In this document: positions 1 through 6,296 of the stretch, piece by piece
Position numbering within the stretch: position 1 is the stretch's first letter
Layout: every line of letters begins with the position of its first letter
Source of the DNA: an uncultured bacterium
GTDB lineage: Bacteria > Cyanobacteriota > Vampirovibrionia > Gastranaerophilales > Gastranaerophilaceae
Assembly (NCBI GenBank): GCA_902782905.1
Contig: CACZPB010000173.1
Location: 1 to 13,563 of the forward strand
DNA length: 13,563 nucleotides
Direction: 5' to 3'
The notes under the pieces: model-generated
Told to the model about the DNA's origin: nothing
The model's database searches: none
The model's input: only the letters and a program-made list of their open reading frames with translations
Made by a program: the position numbers and the translations under genes

Positions 1-1758
1 ACGCTTAATTATATGGCACCTGTAAAGCAGCAGAGAATTGCACAAGAGACGTTAGACATTTTTGCACCACTCGCAAACCGTCTCGGTGTCGGTAAAATTA
101 AAGCTGAACTTGAAGATTTGTCGCTCAAGTATTTGCATCCGGACAAATACTACGAAATTGCTCAGCTCGTTTCACAAAAAAAAGCCGAAAGAGAATCAAC
201 CGTACAACTTTTAATTGACAAAATTACACAAGACGTTAAAGCAAGCGGAATCAATGCTACAATCACAGGCAGAGCAAAGCATTACTACAGTATTTATAAC
301 AAAATGAACAGGCTGAATGTCGCATTCCACGATTTGTACGACATAACAGCAGTCCGTGTAATTGTCGACAGCGAAAAAGAGTGTTATGAAGTTTTGGGGC
401 TCATTCACTCGCGCTTTAAGCCAATTCCCGGAAGGTTCAAAGATTACATTGCAATGCCAAAAGGTAACATGTACCAATCCCTGCACACCTCCGTAATCGG
501 CCCCAGACAAAAACCTTTGGAAGTTCAAATAAGAACATGGGAAATGCACGAAATAGCCGAGTATGGTATTGCAGCACATTGGAGATACAAAGAAAAAGGC
601 TCACAAAAAGCAGATTCGGCAAACGACGTCAAATTCTCTTGGATGAGAAAATTAGTTGAATACAACAAGGATACAAAAGACGCGGCAGATTATGTGGATT
701 CGGTTAAACTTGACCTGTTCTCTGACCAAGTTTTTGCATTCACCCCCGGAGGAGACGTCCTTGACTTGCCGCAAGGTGCAACACCTGTTGACTTTGCATA
801 CCGTATTCACTCCGATGTCGGTCACAAAACTGTCGGCGCACTGATAAACGGACGTATAGCTCAGCTTGATACCAAGCTCAAAAACGGCGACATTGTAGAA
901 ATTATGACCTCTAAAGTTGCTGCACCACGTCTCGATTGGCTCAACTTTGTTGTCACAAAACAAGCCGCTCAACGTATCCGAAATTGGTACAAAAAGAACA
1001 AGCGCGAAGACCATATTGAAATCGGAAAAGCTAACCTTGAGCACGAGCTTACAAAAACAGTTTTTGATGAATATGTAAAATCAGGAGAGTTTGAACAAGT
1101 TGCCAAACAAATGAATTACGTAAGTGCAGATGATTTGTTTGCAGCTCTCGGATACGGAGAAACTACCTTAAATAAAATAATTAACAGACTCAAAAAGCCT
1201 GAGAAACACGAAGGAGTTCACCAACATAAACCAAGAAAAGCGTCCGAAAAAGATATTATAGGATTAGAGGGGCTATTATATTCATTCGCCCGCTGCTGTT
1301 CTCCAATCCCTGGGGAGCCGATTGTAGGTGTCGTTACACGCTCTAAAGGAGTAACAGTCCACAGGCTGGATTGTAAAACACTGGAAAACATTCCTGTTGA
1401 AAGATTAATGGATATTCAGTGGTCAGGAAACAACATTAATAAAACGTACAGTACAACTATCCGCATAGAAACAGGTGAAAGACTCGGAATGCTTAAGGAT
1501 GTTATAGGCGTAATCTCAGATAACAATACAAACATCAATTCCGCAAACGTCAAATCTAAAGGCAAAGTCGGTATTATTGAAGTCGGAATTGAACTTGATA
1601 ATATTGACACCCTAAGGAAAGTTATGAACGCAATCCAAGCCATGCCGGATGTTTTAAGCGTTAAGAGAATTCAAACCTCTTTCAACCAAGCACCGCAACA
1701 ATTCACAAAGAAAAACGGAAGCAAAAATTCAAAAAATCAAAAGCACAAAAGCAATTAG
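1..1758 (+). CDS. rel: Bifunctional-type (p)ppGpp synthetase/hydrolase (RelA/SpoT homologue), 5' end missing
   Basis: Makes, and probably also degrades, the alarmone (p)ppGpp. The reading frame is open from base 1. The first in-frame ATG (13) lies inside the conserved stretch that links the HD hydrolase to the synthetase, so it is not the true start; almost all of the hydrolase domain lies upstream of the window. Counting from that ATG: synthetase domain about 75-195, with GRAKHYYSIYNK (86-97), DITAVRVIV, YIAMPKGNMYQSLHT (145-159) and EVQIRT; TGS domain about 238-300; helical linker; Zn-finger/CC region with ARCCSPIPGE (426-435); ACT domain about 480-553; basic Lys/Asn-rich tail. The synthetase loop reads RFKD (141-144), the RXKD signature of bifunctional Rel/SpoT rather than the EXDD of monofunctional RelA. 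The TAG overlaps the stop of the convergent gene. Confidence 0.95.
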   Translation, partial: TLNYMAPVKQQRIAQETLDIFAPLANRLGVGKIKAELEDLSLKYLHPDKYYEIAQLVSQKKAERESTVQLLIDKITQDVKASGINATITGRAKHYYSIYNKMNRLNVAFHDLYDITAVRVIVDSEKECYEVLGLIHSRFKPIPGRFKDYIAMPKGNMYQSLHTSVIGPRQKPLEVQIRTWEMHEIAEYGIAAHWRYKEKGSQKADSANDVKFSWMRKLVEYNKDTKDAADYVDSVKLDLFSDQVFAFTPGGDVLDLPQGATPVDFAYRIHSDVGHKTVGALINGRIAQLDTKLKNGDIVEIMTSKVAAPRLDWLNFVVTKQAAQRIRNWYKKNKREDHIEIGKANLEHELTKTVFDEYVKSGEFEQVAKQMNYVSADDLFAALGYGETTLNKIINRLKKPEKHEGVHQHKPRKASEKDIIGLEGLLYSFARCCSPIPGEPIVGVVTRSKGVTVHRLDCKTLENIPVERLMDIQWSGNNINKTYSTTIRIETGERLGMLKDVIGVISDNNTNINSANVKSKGKVGIIEVGIELDNIDTLRKVMNAIQAMPDVLSVKRIQTSFNQAPQQFTKKNGSKNSKNQKHKSN

Positions 1759-2942
1759 CCTGCTTGTTTTTTCTCTATTTTTATATCAGGCAAATTCTTG
1801 AAATACTTCTTTTCATTAAAAAATGCTATTGATTCTTCCAAATTTTTCCTGATTTCCGCGAGCAATTTTGAATCAGCTTCATGCTCTTCTTTTATTTTTT
1901 TGAGCCTTGCAGGGTTTTTTGTTCTTTGCTCTGCCATCTCGTAATATGCATGCCCTTTTTCTCTGAGTTTTGTAAAATATTTACCCAGCTCTTTAAGTTC
2001 TTGTTCTGAAACATTAATAAGCATTTCGTTATCGATGTTACGTACATCCAAACTGTTTGCACTTTCAAATAATTTTTTGGAAATTCCAAGACTCAATTTT
2101 GACTTGATAGCCGTTATATAATCCTTAGTTCTTTGTCTCAAGGCATCACTTTTTGTATTTCTGTAGAATTTTAATTCATCCAACTGTCTTGCATACTTAT
2201 AAATCTGTTCCGATTCATAATGTTTTGCCTTAGCATAGTTGTCGCCAAAAAGAATAATTACTTCGTGCTTTATAGGATTCGCTTTTTTGTCATTTTTATT
2301 TATAAAACGCATCTGTATGTCTTCATACCCCGACCCTTGAGGTTTGCTTATATAACCGTTAAGCTCAGGTACAAATTTCGTGATTTTATCTCTGTCCATT
2401 CTGATATCCAAATCATTCAGTGTGACAAAACCTTTTTTAATCTCTGCTTTTGATGGAATATAGGCATGCTCTATCATTTTCTCTATTGGAATATCAATTG
2501 GTGCTAAAACGTAATCACATTCACTATATTCCTTAATAATGTCTTTTAAAACCGACAAATCATAAGCATTTTTGCAAAAAATTGTTCTTCTTATCTGGTC
2601 AGGAACGTCTATGCTTCCGGAACGTTGAATCTTTGACCAAGTCGACTTGAACGATTTAATAGGGGATATGCTGTTATATTCTTCATTATACGTAACACCT
2701 CTGCCCTCAAGTTTTTTTACTACGTGAGAAGTTATCGCATCAAACATATTGGAAGCCTTCTCAAGCTCTGCCATTCGGCTTGGCTTTTGAAGCTGATGCA
2801 TAAAGATTTCACCCAAATTCTGATAACTGCTAAATGTTATCGCACTATTTTGTATTGGTGCTGTAACAGGGGGCTGTACAGCATTTGGGGCGCTATGTAC
2901 TCTATTGTAATTTTGATAATTAATTAAAGGTAAAACTTTCAT
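1755..2942 (-). CDS. Divergent RelA/SpoT-fold (nucleotidyltransferase-like) protein of unknown activity
   Basis: 395 residues from the ATG at 2942. A longer reading from a TTG at 3005 is possible but has no better ribosome site. The N-terminus (1-45) is Asn/Gln/Pro-rich and looks like a low-complexity leader. The middle shows, in order, counterparts of RelA/SpoT synthetase blocks: KSFKSTWSKIQR (96-107), like GRxKxxYSIxxKM; DQIRRTIF (115-122), like the D-x-x-x-R-V strand; GYISKPQGSGYEDIQMRF (196-213), like YIxxPKxxxYxSxH; HEVIIL (226-231), like EVQIRT with its catalytic Glu; then AKHYESEQIYKY (239-250). About 45 extra residues lie between blocks two and three, the RXKD/EXDD loop is absent, and the His after the stacking Tyr is Gln. 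The C-terminal third is Lys/Glu-rich and helical. No HD, TGS or ACT domain. Third gene of a likely operon behind two acyltransferases. The fold is inferred from motif order; the substrate is unknown. Confidence 0.55.
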   Translation of the reverse strand: MKVLPLINYQNYNRVHSAPNAVQPPVTAPIQNSAITFSSYQNLGEIFMHQLQKPSRMAELEKASNMFDAITSHVVKKLEGRGVTYNEEYNSISPIKSFKSTWSKIQRSGSIDVPDQIRRTIFCKNAYDLSVLKDIIKEYSECDYVLAPIDIPIEKMIEHAYIPSKAEIKKGFVTLNDLDIRMDRDKITKFVPELNGYISKPQGSGYEDIQMRFINKNDKKANPIKHEVIILFGDNYAKAKHYESEQIYKYARQLDELKFYRNTKSDALRQRTKDYITAIKSKLSLGISKKLFESANSLDVRNIDNEMLINVSEQELKELGKYFTKLREKGHAYYEMAEQRTKNPARLKKIKEEHEADSKLLAEIRKNLEESIAFFNEKKYFKNLPDIKIEKKQAG

Positions 2943-3028
2943 ATTTAACCACACATTCGTTCTAACACCAACTATAAAACATGTGAAAGTTAAAATTTGC
3001 GCCAACTACAAGATTTTATAAAGTTTTA

Positions 3029-3700
3029 TTAAGAGGATTGTTGAAGTTCTTCCTCAATTTTGTTCTCAAAACCGGTCATTTCACAGATTTGGCGAGCCCA
3101 CTCTCTTACAATTTCATTTTCATCGAGCTCATAAGAAATTGGTTTCCCCACTTTTATCGTCATGTGTTTTTCAAAAAGTTTCTTTGCGTAACCGTCAAAA
3201 CCGCAAACTCCAACCGGTACAATATCTGCCTTAAATTTTTTGGCAAACATTACAAAACCCTTATGAATGTTGGAAATTACAGGTTCCTTAATTATTCTGC
3301 CCTGAGGGAAAATTCCTAGAGACCAATGTGTGTTAAAAATTGATTTCACGGTCTTAAAAGTAGCAATTTCAGGTTTCTCTCTGTTAACTGCAAATGCACC
3401 CAAAGAATGAACCAAAAATCTTAAAAGCTTGTTATCGTCCTTGAATAACTCCTGCTTTGCCATATATGCAATATATTTCCAAGTCGCTAGTGAAACCATT
3501 GGCGGGTCAAGATATGATACGTGATTGGCCGCATATATAATTCTTGAGGATTTTGGCACATTTTCTCTGCCTTCTATTTTGACGTTATACATCAACTTCG
3601 ACACGACAAACACCACAAATATTACAAAGAGCCTGTAATATGTCGTCCTCAAAAAACCATAATCTTTTTCACATCTTCTGTTGTAGTTTTTTTCTTCCAT
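3029..3700 (-). CDS. PlsC-type 1-acylglycerol-3-phosphate acyltransferase, downstream paralogue
   Basis: Lysophospholipid acyltransferase family (membrane phospholipid synthesis, inner face of the membrane). 223 residues from the ATG at 3700, chosen over a TTG two codons upstream because GGGAAG sits about 9 bases before the ATG. A hydrophobic anchor (about 20-40) is followed by the catalytic HX4D motif in NHVSYLDPP, the GAFAVNRE block, and FPQG where the family usually has FPEGTR. Here the residues after FPQG are RIIKE, so the substrate-phosphate motif is degenerate. PVGVCGF matches the fourth family block. The next gene upstream is a paralogue of the same length 23 bases away, so the two are probably co-transcribed. 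The altered third motif could mean changed acceptor specificity. Confidence 0.88.
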   Translation of the reverse strand: MEEKNYNRRCEKDYGFLRTTYYRLFVIFVVFVVSKLMYNVKIEGRENVPKSSRIIYAANHVSYLDPPMVSLATWKYIAYMAKQELFKDDNKLLRFLVHSLGAFAVNREKPEIATFKTVKSIFNTHWSLGIFPQGRIIKEPVISNIHKGFVMFAKKFKADIVPVGVCGFDGYAKKLFEKHMTIKVGKPISYELDENEIVREWARQICEMTGFENKIEEELQQSS

Positions 3701-3723
3701 TTTCAATACTTCCCGCTATATAC

Positions 3724-4401
3724 CTATGCCGTTACTTTCTCCGAAACGTATTTGTAACCTGTGAGCTTTTCTATTGACCGGCCCCAACTCTCAACCATTT
3801 CTTCTACATTATCAGAATAAGGAATTAGTTCACCTATCCTTACAATAATTTTTCCGCTGAAAGGAAGCCTCTTGACCTCCTGAGTTCCTGTAATACCAAT
3901 AGGCAAAATCCCGCACTTGGTACTCTTTGCAAGCGTTGCAAATCCTTTAGTAACGTGGCTTATTTCACCGGTAAGCTCTCTTGTGCCTTGAGGAAAAATC
4001 CCGAGCACCCAACCCGTATCCCGTATTGTTTTTACGGTTTTTATTGTTGAAACGTGAAGCTTTTCCCTGTCTACCGCAAAAGCACCAAGCCAATTGAGCC
4101 ACCAACACAAAAACGGATTTTCGAAAAGTTCTTTTTTAGCCATATAAGCAACACCCCTGTTCATTACCGCACAAACAAGCGGCGGGTCTAATGTAGAAAG
4201 GTGATTTGCCGCTATAATATACTTATTATCCTTCGGAATATTCTCTTTGCCGTAAACCTCAAGTCTGTAAACAAGCTTAAACCTTATCATATAAAAAACG
4301 TGAGTAACCAAAAAGAGAAAAATTCTTCTCCATATATTATAAAATTCCGGTTTGCGGTAAGAATGACTATTCCCGTCTATTTTCTTTGTCACAGAAGACA
4401 T
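3724..4401 (-). CDS. plsC: PlsC-type 1-acylglycerol-3-phosphate acyltransferase, upstream paralogue
   Basis: 225 residues, probably converting lysophosphatidate to phosphatidate at the cytoplasmic membrane. Hydrophobic segment about 25-42; HX4D catalytic motif in NHLSTLDPP; GAFAVDRE; FPQGTRE (closer to the classical FPEGTR than the downstream copy); PIGITGT. The ATG at 4401 has AGGAG about 8 bases upstream, and an extended -10 promoter lies at 4430-4438. It appears to be the first gene of a minus-strand operon that continues into the second acyltransferase and the Rel-fold protein. The two acyltransferases share the same plan (YAANHVSYLDPP against IAANHLSTLDPP; YMAKQELF against YMAKKELF) but are clearly diverged, so the duplication is old. 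Confidence 0.9.
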   Translation of the reverse strand: MSSVTKKIDGNSHSYRKPEFYNIWRRIFLFLVTHVFYMIRFKLVYRLEVYGKENIPKDNKYIIAANHLSTLDPPLVCAVMNRGVAYMAKKELFENPFLCWWLNWLGAFAVDREKLHVSTIKTVKTIRDTGWVLGIFPQGTRELTGEISHVTKGFATLAKSTKCGILPIGITGTQEVKRLPFSGKIIVRIGELIPYSDNVEEMVESWGRSIEKLTGYKYVSEKVTA

Positions 4402-4429
4402 AAATACTACTCCTCTTCACACAAACGGT

Positions 4430-4438
4430 ATTATACCA
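4430..4438 (-). promoter_or_regulatory. Extended -10 promoter for the acyltransferase operon
   Basis: On the minus strand the sequence reads TGG-TATAAT: a perfect -10 with the extended TGn element. No good -35 is seen 17 bases upstream. The predicted start would give a leader of about 20 bases carrying AGGAG before the ATG at 4401. The -10 lies inside a small inverted repeat, GGTAT/ATACC. Confidence 0.6.
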
Positions 4439-4459
4439 CAAATCAAAAAGTTTATATAG

Positions 4460-4822
4460 CTAATTGGGGTTATTCTGTCGATTGTCTTTTTCTTCATCAT
4501 CTTGCGAGGATGACTCTTCTTCGCTCTCATCCTCTTCAAGAATATCTTTTATACCCTTTTTATGGCGATTGGCATTCAAAACAGAAGCAACATTTGACAT
4601 CGCAAGAGAATTCAAAGTGGCTCTTAATAGTGCGCTCCTATCTACATAAGGCTGATTATAAAATTGGTCTCCGTCTTCCTCTCCTTCTGCCGGAGGTAAG
4701 TACATCGCCTCAGAGCCATATTTATCCTGACTCATTTTTGCCGCAGTACCGGAAGGGTCCCCGCTTTTGAAATTAAAAGACCCACCAATCCCGTAAAATC
4801 CTGCTGCGCGATTGTCTACCAT
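4460..4822 (-). CDS. Unrecognised acidic small protein
   Basis: 120 residues; not a family I recognise. I prefer the ATG at 4822 to the one at 4834 because TGAGG lies 6 bases before it, while the upstream ATG has no well-placed Shine-Dalgarno. The N-terminal half is Gly/Ser/Tyr-rich (AAGFYGIGGSFNF); the middle is probably helical (DRSALLRATLNSLAMSNVASVLNANRHKK, given here as residue range about 62-90); the last 30 residues are a strongly acidic, disordered-looking tail with runs of Glu, Asp and Ser. No signal peptide or membrane segment. It has its own probable promoter (TTGGCA/TATATT) and an inverted repeat in its leader, and lies back to back with the candidate sRNA. Coding status rests on length, ribosome site and promoter. 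Confidence 0.65.
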   Translation of the reverse strand: MVDNRAAGFYGIGGSFNFKSGDPSGTAAKMSQDKYGSEAMYLPPAEGEEDGDQFYNQPYVDRSALLRATLNSLAMSNVASVLNANRHKKGIKDILEEDESEEESSSQDDEEKDNRQNNPN

Positions 4823-4848
4823 TATTAGCCTCATGCCGAGGGCAAACC

Positions 4849-4874
4849 TTACACTTTATACCCTCATAGTGTAA
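4849..4874. repeat. Inverted repeat TTACACT-N12-AGTGTAA, candidate operator
   Basis: Two perfect 7-base arms (4849-4855 and 4868-4874) flank 12 bases. The repeat overlaps the -10 edge and the predicted start of the minus-strand promoter, a position suited to a repressor site or a leader hairpin. Confidence 0.4.
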
Positions 4875-4902
4875 TATAACCCCTAAAAAAATAATTTGCC
4901 AA
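4873..4902 (-). promoter_or_regulatory. Sigma-70-like promoter for the acidic small protein
   Basis: Minus strand: -35 TTGGCA (4897-4902), 18-base spacer, -10 TATATT (4873-4878). It would give a leader of about 44 bases to the ATG at 4822. Confidence 0.5.
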
Positions 4903-4959
4903 TTCGTTTACAAATCGTTACATTACTACACCATTTAGAGTATTTGGCTGTGTTTTGGC

Positions 4960-4986
4960 TAAAGGTTTCTTAGGTTTTGCCGATAA
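4960..4986 (+). promoter_or_regulatory. Sigma-28 (FliA/SigD-type) promoter
   Basis: TAAAGGTT (4960-4967), exactly 11 bases, then GCCGATAA (4979-4986). The flagellar sigma-28 consensus is TAAAGTTT-N11-GCCGATAA, so this matches 7 of 8 and 8 of 8 with exact spacing. It points into an intergenic segment that ends in a strong terminator about 80 bases on, with no plus-strand gene downstream. Confidence 0.75.
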
Positions 4987-4991
4987 GTAGA

Positions 4992-5068
4992 GTATGGAAA
5001 GCGAAATGCTTTTCATACCTCCTCCCCAAGTCTGGTAGCCGTTCTCAATGAAGAAACGGCTTTTTTTT
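4992..5068 (+). ncRNA. Candidate sigma-28-dependent small RNA with anti-Shine-Dalgarno C-rich stretch
   Basis: About 77 bases, starting 6-7 bases after the sigma-28 -10 box. Hairpin 1: arm GTATGGAAAGC (4992-5002), loop GAAAT, arm GCTTTTCATAC (5008-5018), 11 pairs with one G-U. It is followed by an unpaired CTCCTCCCC (5019-5027), complementary to Shine-Dalgarno sequences, and a short linker. The terminator hairpin (5038-5060) is followed by eight T. No open reading frame of useful length lies inside. The layout (stem, exposed C-rich seed, terminator) is that of a trans-acting sRNA that blocks ribosome binding. I do not recognise it as a known RNA family: it has no SRP, 6S, tmRNA or riboswitch signature. 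Transcription and targets are inferred. Confidence 0.6.
5038..5068 (+). terminator. Rho-independent terminator of the candidate sRNA
   Basis: Stem GCCGTT (5038-5043) with AACGGC (5055-5060); the stem can extend through TTCT/AGAA with one bulged A. Eight T follow (5061-5068). The mirror strand has no T-run, so it acts on the plus strand only. Confidence 0.85.
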
Positions 5069-5162
5069 GTGGGGGGTAAATGAAGTGGTGCATAAAAAAA
5101 GGGGGAAAATAGATGACGCTTGGCTCTATGGACACAAACTATGTATAGTGAGTTTCATTTGC
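5069..5162. other. Non-coding stretch after the sRNA terminator
   Basis: Together with 4835-5068 this makes a gene-free stretch of about 340 bases. The part after the terminator holds G-runs, a ten-codon ORF with no support, and a tiny ACTAT/ATAGT repeat. I see no terminator for the minus-strand lysozyme-like gene. Confidence 0.5.
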
Positions 5163-6140
5163 TTACGCTTGGTTTTCCCTTACCATACTGCCCAAATCAG
5201 CTTTTGAAATTACACCGTCTTTATTTTTATCAAGAACCTTATTCTGGTTATATTCTGACTGTCCCCTTCTTGCCAGCACATCTTTCTTTGCCCATGCAGG
5301 AGTAAATATCAATGCATAGAGTGTTGCCGCGTCAAGTTTTCCTGTTATATTTCTTTGCTTTTTGTTTACGGTTATATATTTTTCTACGTAAGTCAACTGT
5401 TCTTCTCTTGTCATTTTCTTTAATGCGGCAATGCTTGTCCCGTAGTTTGATACATAATCAGGGTGGAATTGGATTAGCCCTACAGTGCCGCTTTTCGGAT
5501 TTGTTGCTGTTGGGCTAAATGTTCCAGCCGTTTCAATATTCATTACACCCATCAAATCATTAGGGTCGCATTGAACACGTTTTGAGAGTTCAACAACTTT
5601 ATTAAAAAATTCCTGACTCAATTTTAAATTTGGTTTCTTTTTATCCCATTTTGATTTCAGTTCTTTTGCATCATAGCTGAATTTTGAGGTATCACCGTCT
5701 CGGTAATTTTCTGTTTCCGGTTTCTTTGTCCCGTCCGGCGTGTCGTCATTGTTTGTTCTGCGAGAGAATACATCCCCCCACATGTTATTGTTAAAAGAAA
5801 AATTGGGCGAAAAATCGTTCCACAAATTATTGCTGTTATTACTCCATATATTTGAGAAATCTATTTTCGTAAAATCCAGTTTCGGAAAATCAAATACCGG
5901 AGTAAATGTGTCGAAACACGGCATAGAAATATTGAAAGACGGAGGATACAAATCTGGCATAAGCTTTGTGAAAGGTCCCGTCATTGAGCCGCAAGATGTA
6001 TAAAAAAGCAGATTGTTATTACATCCGCAAGAGTTAAACATTGGGAAAGAAGGCTGACAACAGCCTCCCCAGAACGGGCTAAGACCGAACATTCCTGACG
6101 CGAAACCACTTAAAAAACTATTTCCAAAACTTATTCCCAT
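5163..6140 (-). CDS. Lysozyme/lytic-transglycosylase-like protein with EF-hand-like loop and low-complexity N-terminus
   Basis: 325 residues, probably a peptidoglycan-cutting or peptidoglycan-binding protein. Residues 1-125 are low complexity, rich in Phe, Gly, Asn, Pro and Cys (WGGCCQPSF, NSCGCNNN), with no standard signal peptide. A charged linker follows (about 126-172). Residues 175-290 look like a lysozyme-like domain: FFNKVVELSKRV, then NIETAGTF with Glu203 as the likely catalytic acid, then NPKSGTVGLIQF (214-225), the Gly/Gln block typical of this fold. Near the C-terminus DKNKDGVISKAD (304-315) fits an EF-hand/dockerin calcium loop (D-x-N-x-D-G-x-I-x-x-x-D). The ATG at 6140 follows GGGAT. 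Its upstream region shares elements with that of the gene at 7448-7693, suggesting co-regulation. The fold call rests on motifs only. Confidence 0.7.
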   Translation of the reverse strand: MGISFGNSFLSGFASGMFGLSPFWGGCCQPSFPMFNSCGCNNNLLFYTSCGSMTGPFTKLMPDLYPPSFNISMPCFDTFTPVFDFPKLDFTKIDFSNIWSNNSNNLWNDFSPNFSFNNNMWGDVFSRRTNNDDTPDGTKKPETENYRDGDTSKFSYDAKELKSKWDKKKPNLKLSQEFFNKVVELSKRVQCDPNDLMGVMNIETAGTFSPTATNPKSGTVGLIQFHPDYVSNYGTSIAALKKMTREEQLTYVEKYITVNKKQRNITGKLDAATLYALIFTPAWAKKDVLARRGQSEYNQNKVLDKNKDGVISKADLGSMVRENQA

Positions 6141-6150
6141 AATTATCCCA

Positions 6151-6227
6151 AAATTTCCCTTATATATATAAAGTCATGTTTTCTCTCGCAATTGCCATGT
6201 TTTGGGGTAAATGTTAACAATTGTTAA
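6151..6227 (-). promoter_or_regulatory. Shared regulatory module upstream of the lysozyme-like gene
   Basis: In minus-strand order: the palindrome TTAACAATTGTTAA (6214-6227), GGCAATT (6190-6196), 12 bases, ATGACTTT (6170-6177), a TATATA run, and AGGGAAATTT (6151-6160) just before the start codon. The same elements in the same order lie upstream of the gene starting at 7693. GGCAAT-N17-CTTTAT with TG before the hexamer could be the promoter core. Confidence 0.5.
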
Positions 6228-6261
6228 GCAACTTCTCCCTTCAGATTTTTTTAAAAAAATA

Positions 6262-6270
6262 TGATAGAAT
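6262..6270 (+). promoter_or_regulatory. Extended -10 promoter for the SIS-domain gene
   Basis: TGA-TAGAAT at 6262-6270, preceded by a T7A7 tract and without a clear -35. The predicted start leaves a leader of about 20 bases holding GGTGGAGAG before the ATG at 6297. Confidence 0.5.
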
Positions 6271-6296
6271 AAACTTACAGGTGGAGAGAGTTAAAT

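Noticed and set aside
13..15. ATG at 13 as the start of rel
   Set aside because: It lies inside a conserved region with the frame open to base 1, and the synthetase would lack its expected N-terminal hydrolase domain. The gene is cut by the window edge.
2943..3005. 21-residue upstream extension of the Rel-fold gene from a TTG
   Set aside because: It needs a TTG start with no good ribosome site, while the ATG at 2942 begins a plausible N-terminus. Not fully excluded.
4896..4924. Plus-strand TTGCCA-N17-TACATT as promoter for the sRNA
   Set aside because: The weak -10 fits far less well than the sigma-28 match downstream, and its -35 overlaps the minus-strand -35. At most a secondary promoter.
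5073..5082. GGGGTAAATG recurring at 5073, 6204 and (minus) 13543-13552
   Set aside because: The same 10-mer also occurs inside hydrogenase coding sequence near 8736, so recurrence alone shows nothing.
5080..5112. Ten-codon ORF after the G-run
   Set aside because: Too short, Lys-rich by composition, and after the terminator with no promoter.
5040..6003. Plus-strand open frames opposite the lysozyme-like gene
   Set aside because: They lack ribosome sites and family resemblance; they mirror the minus-strand gene.
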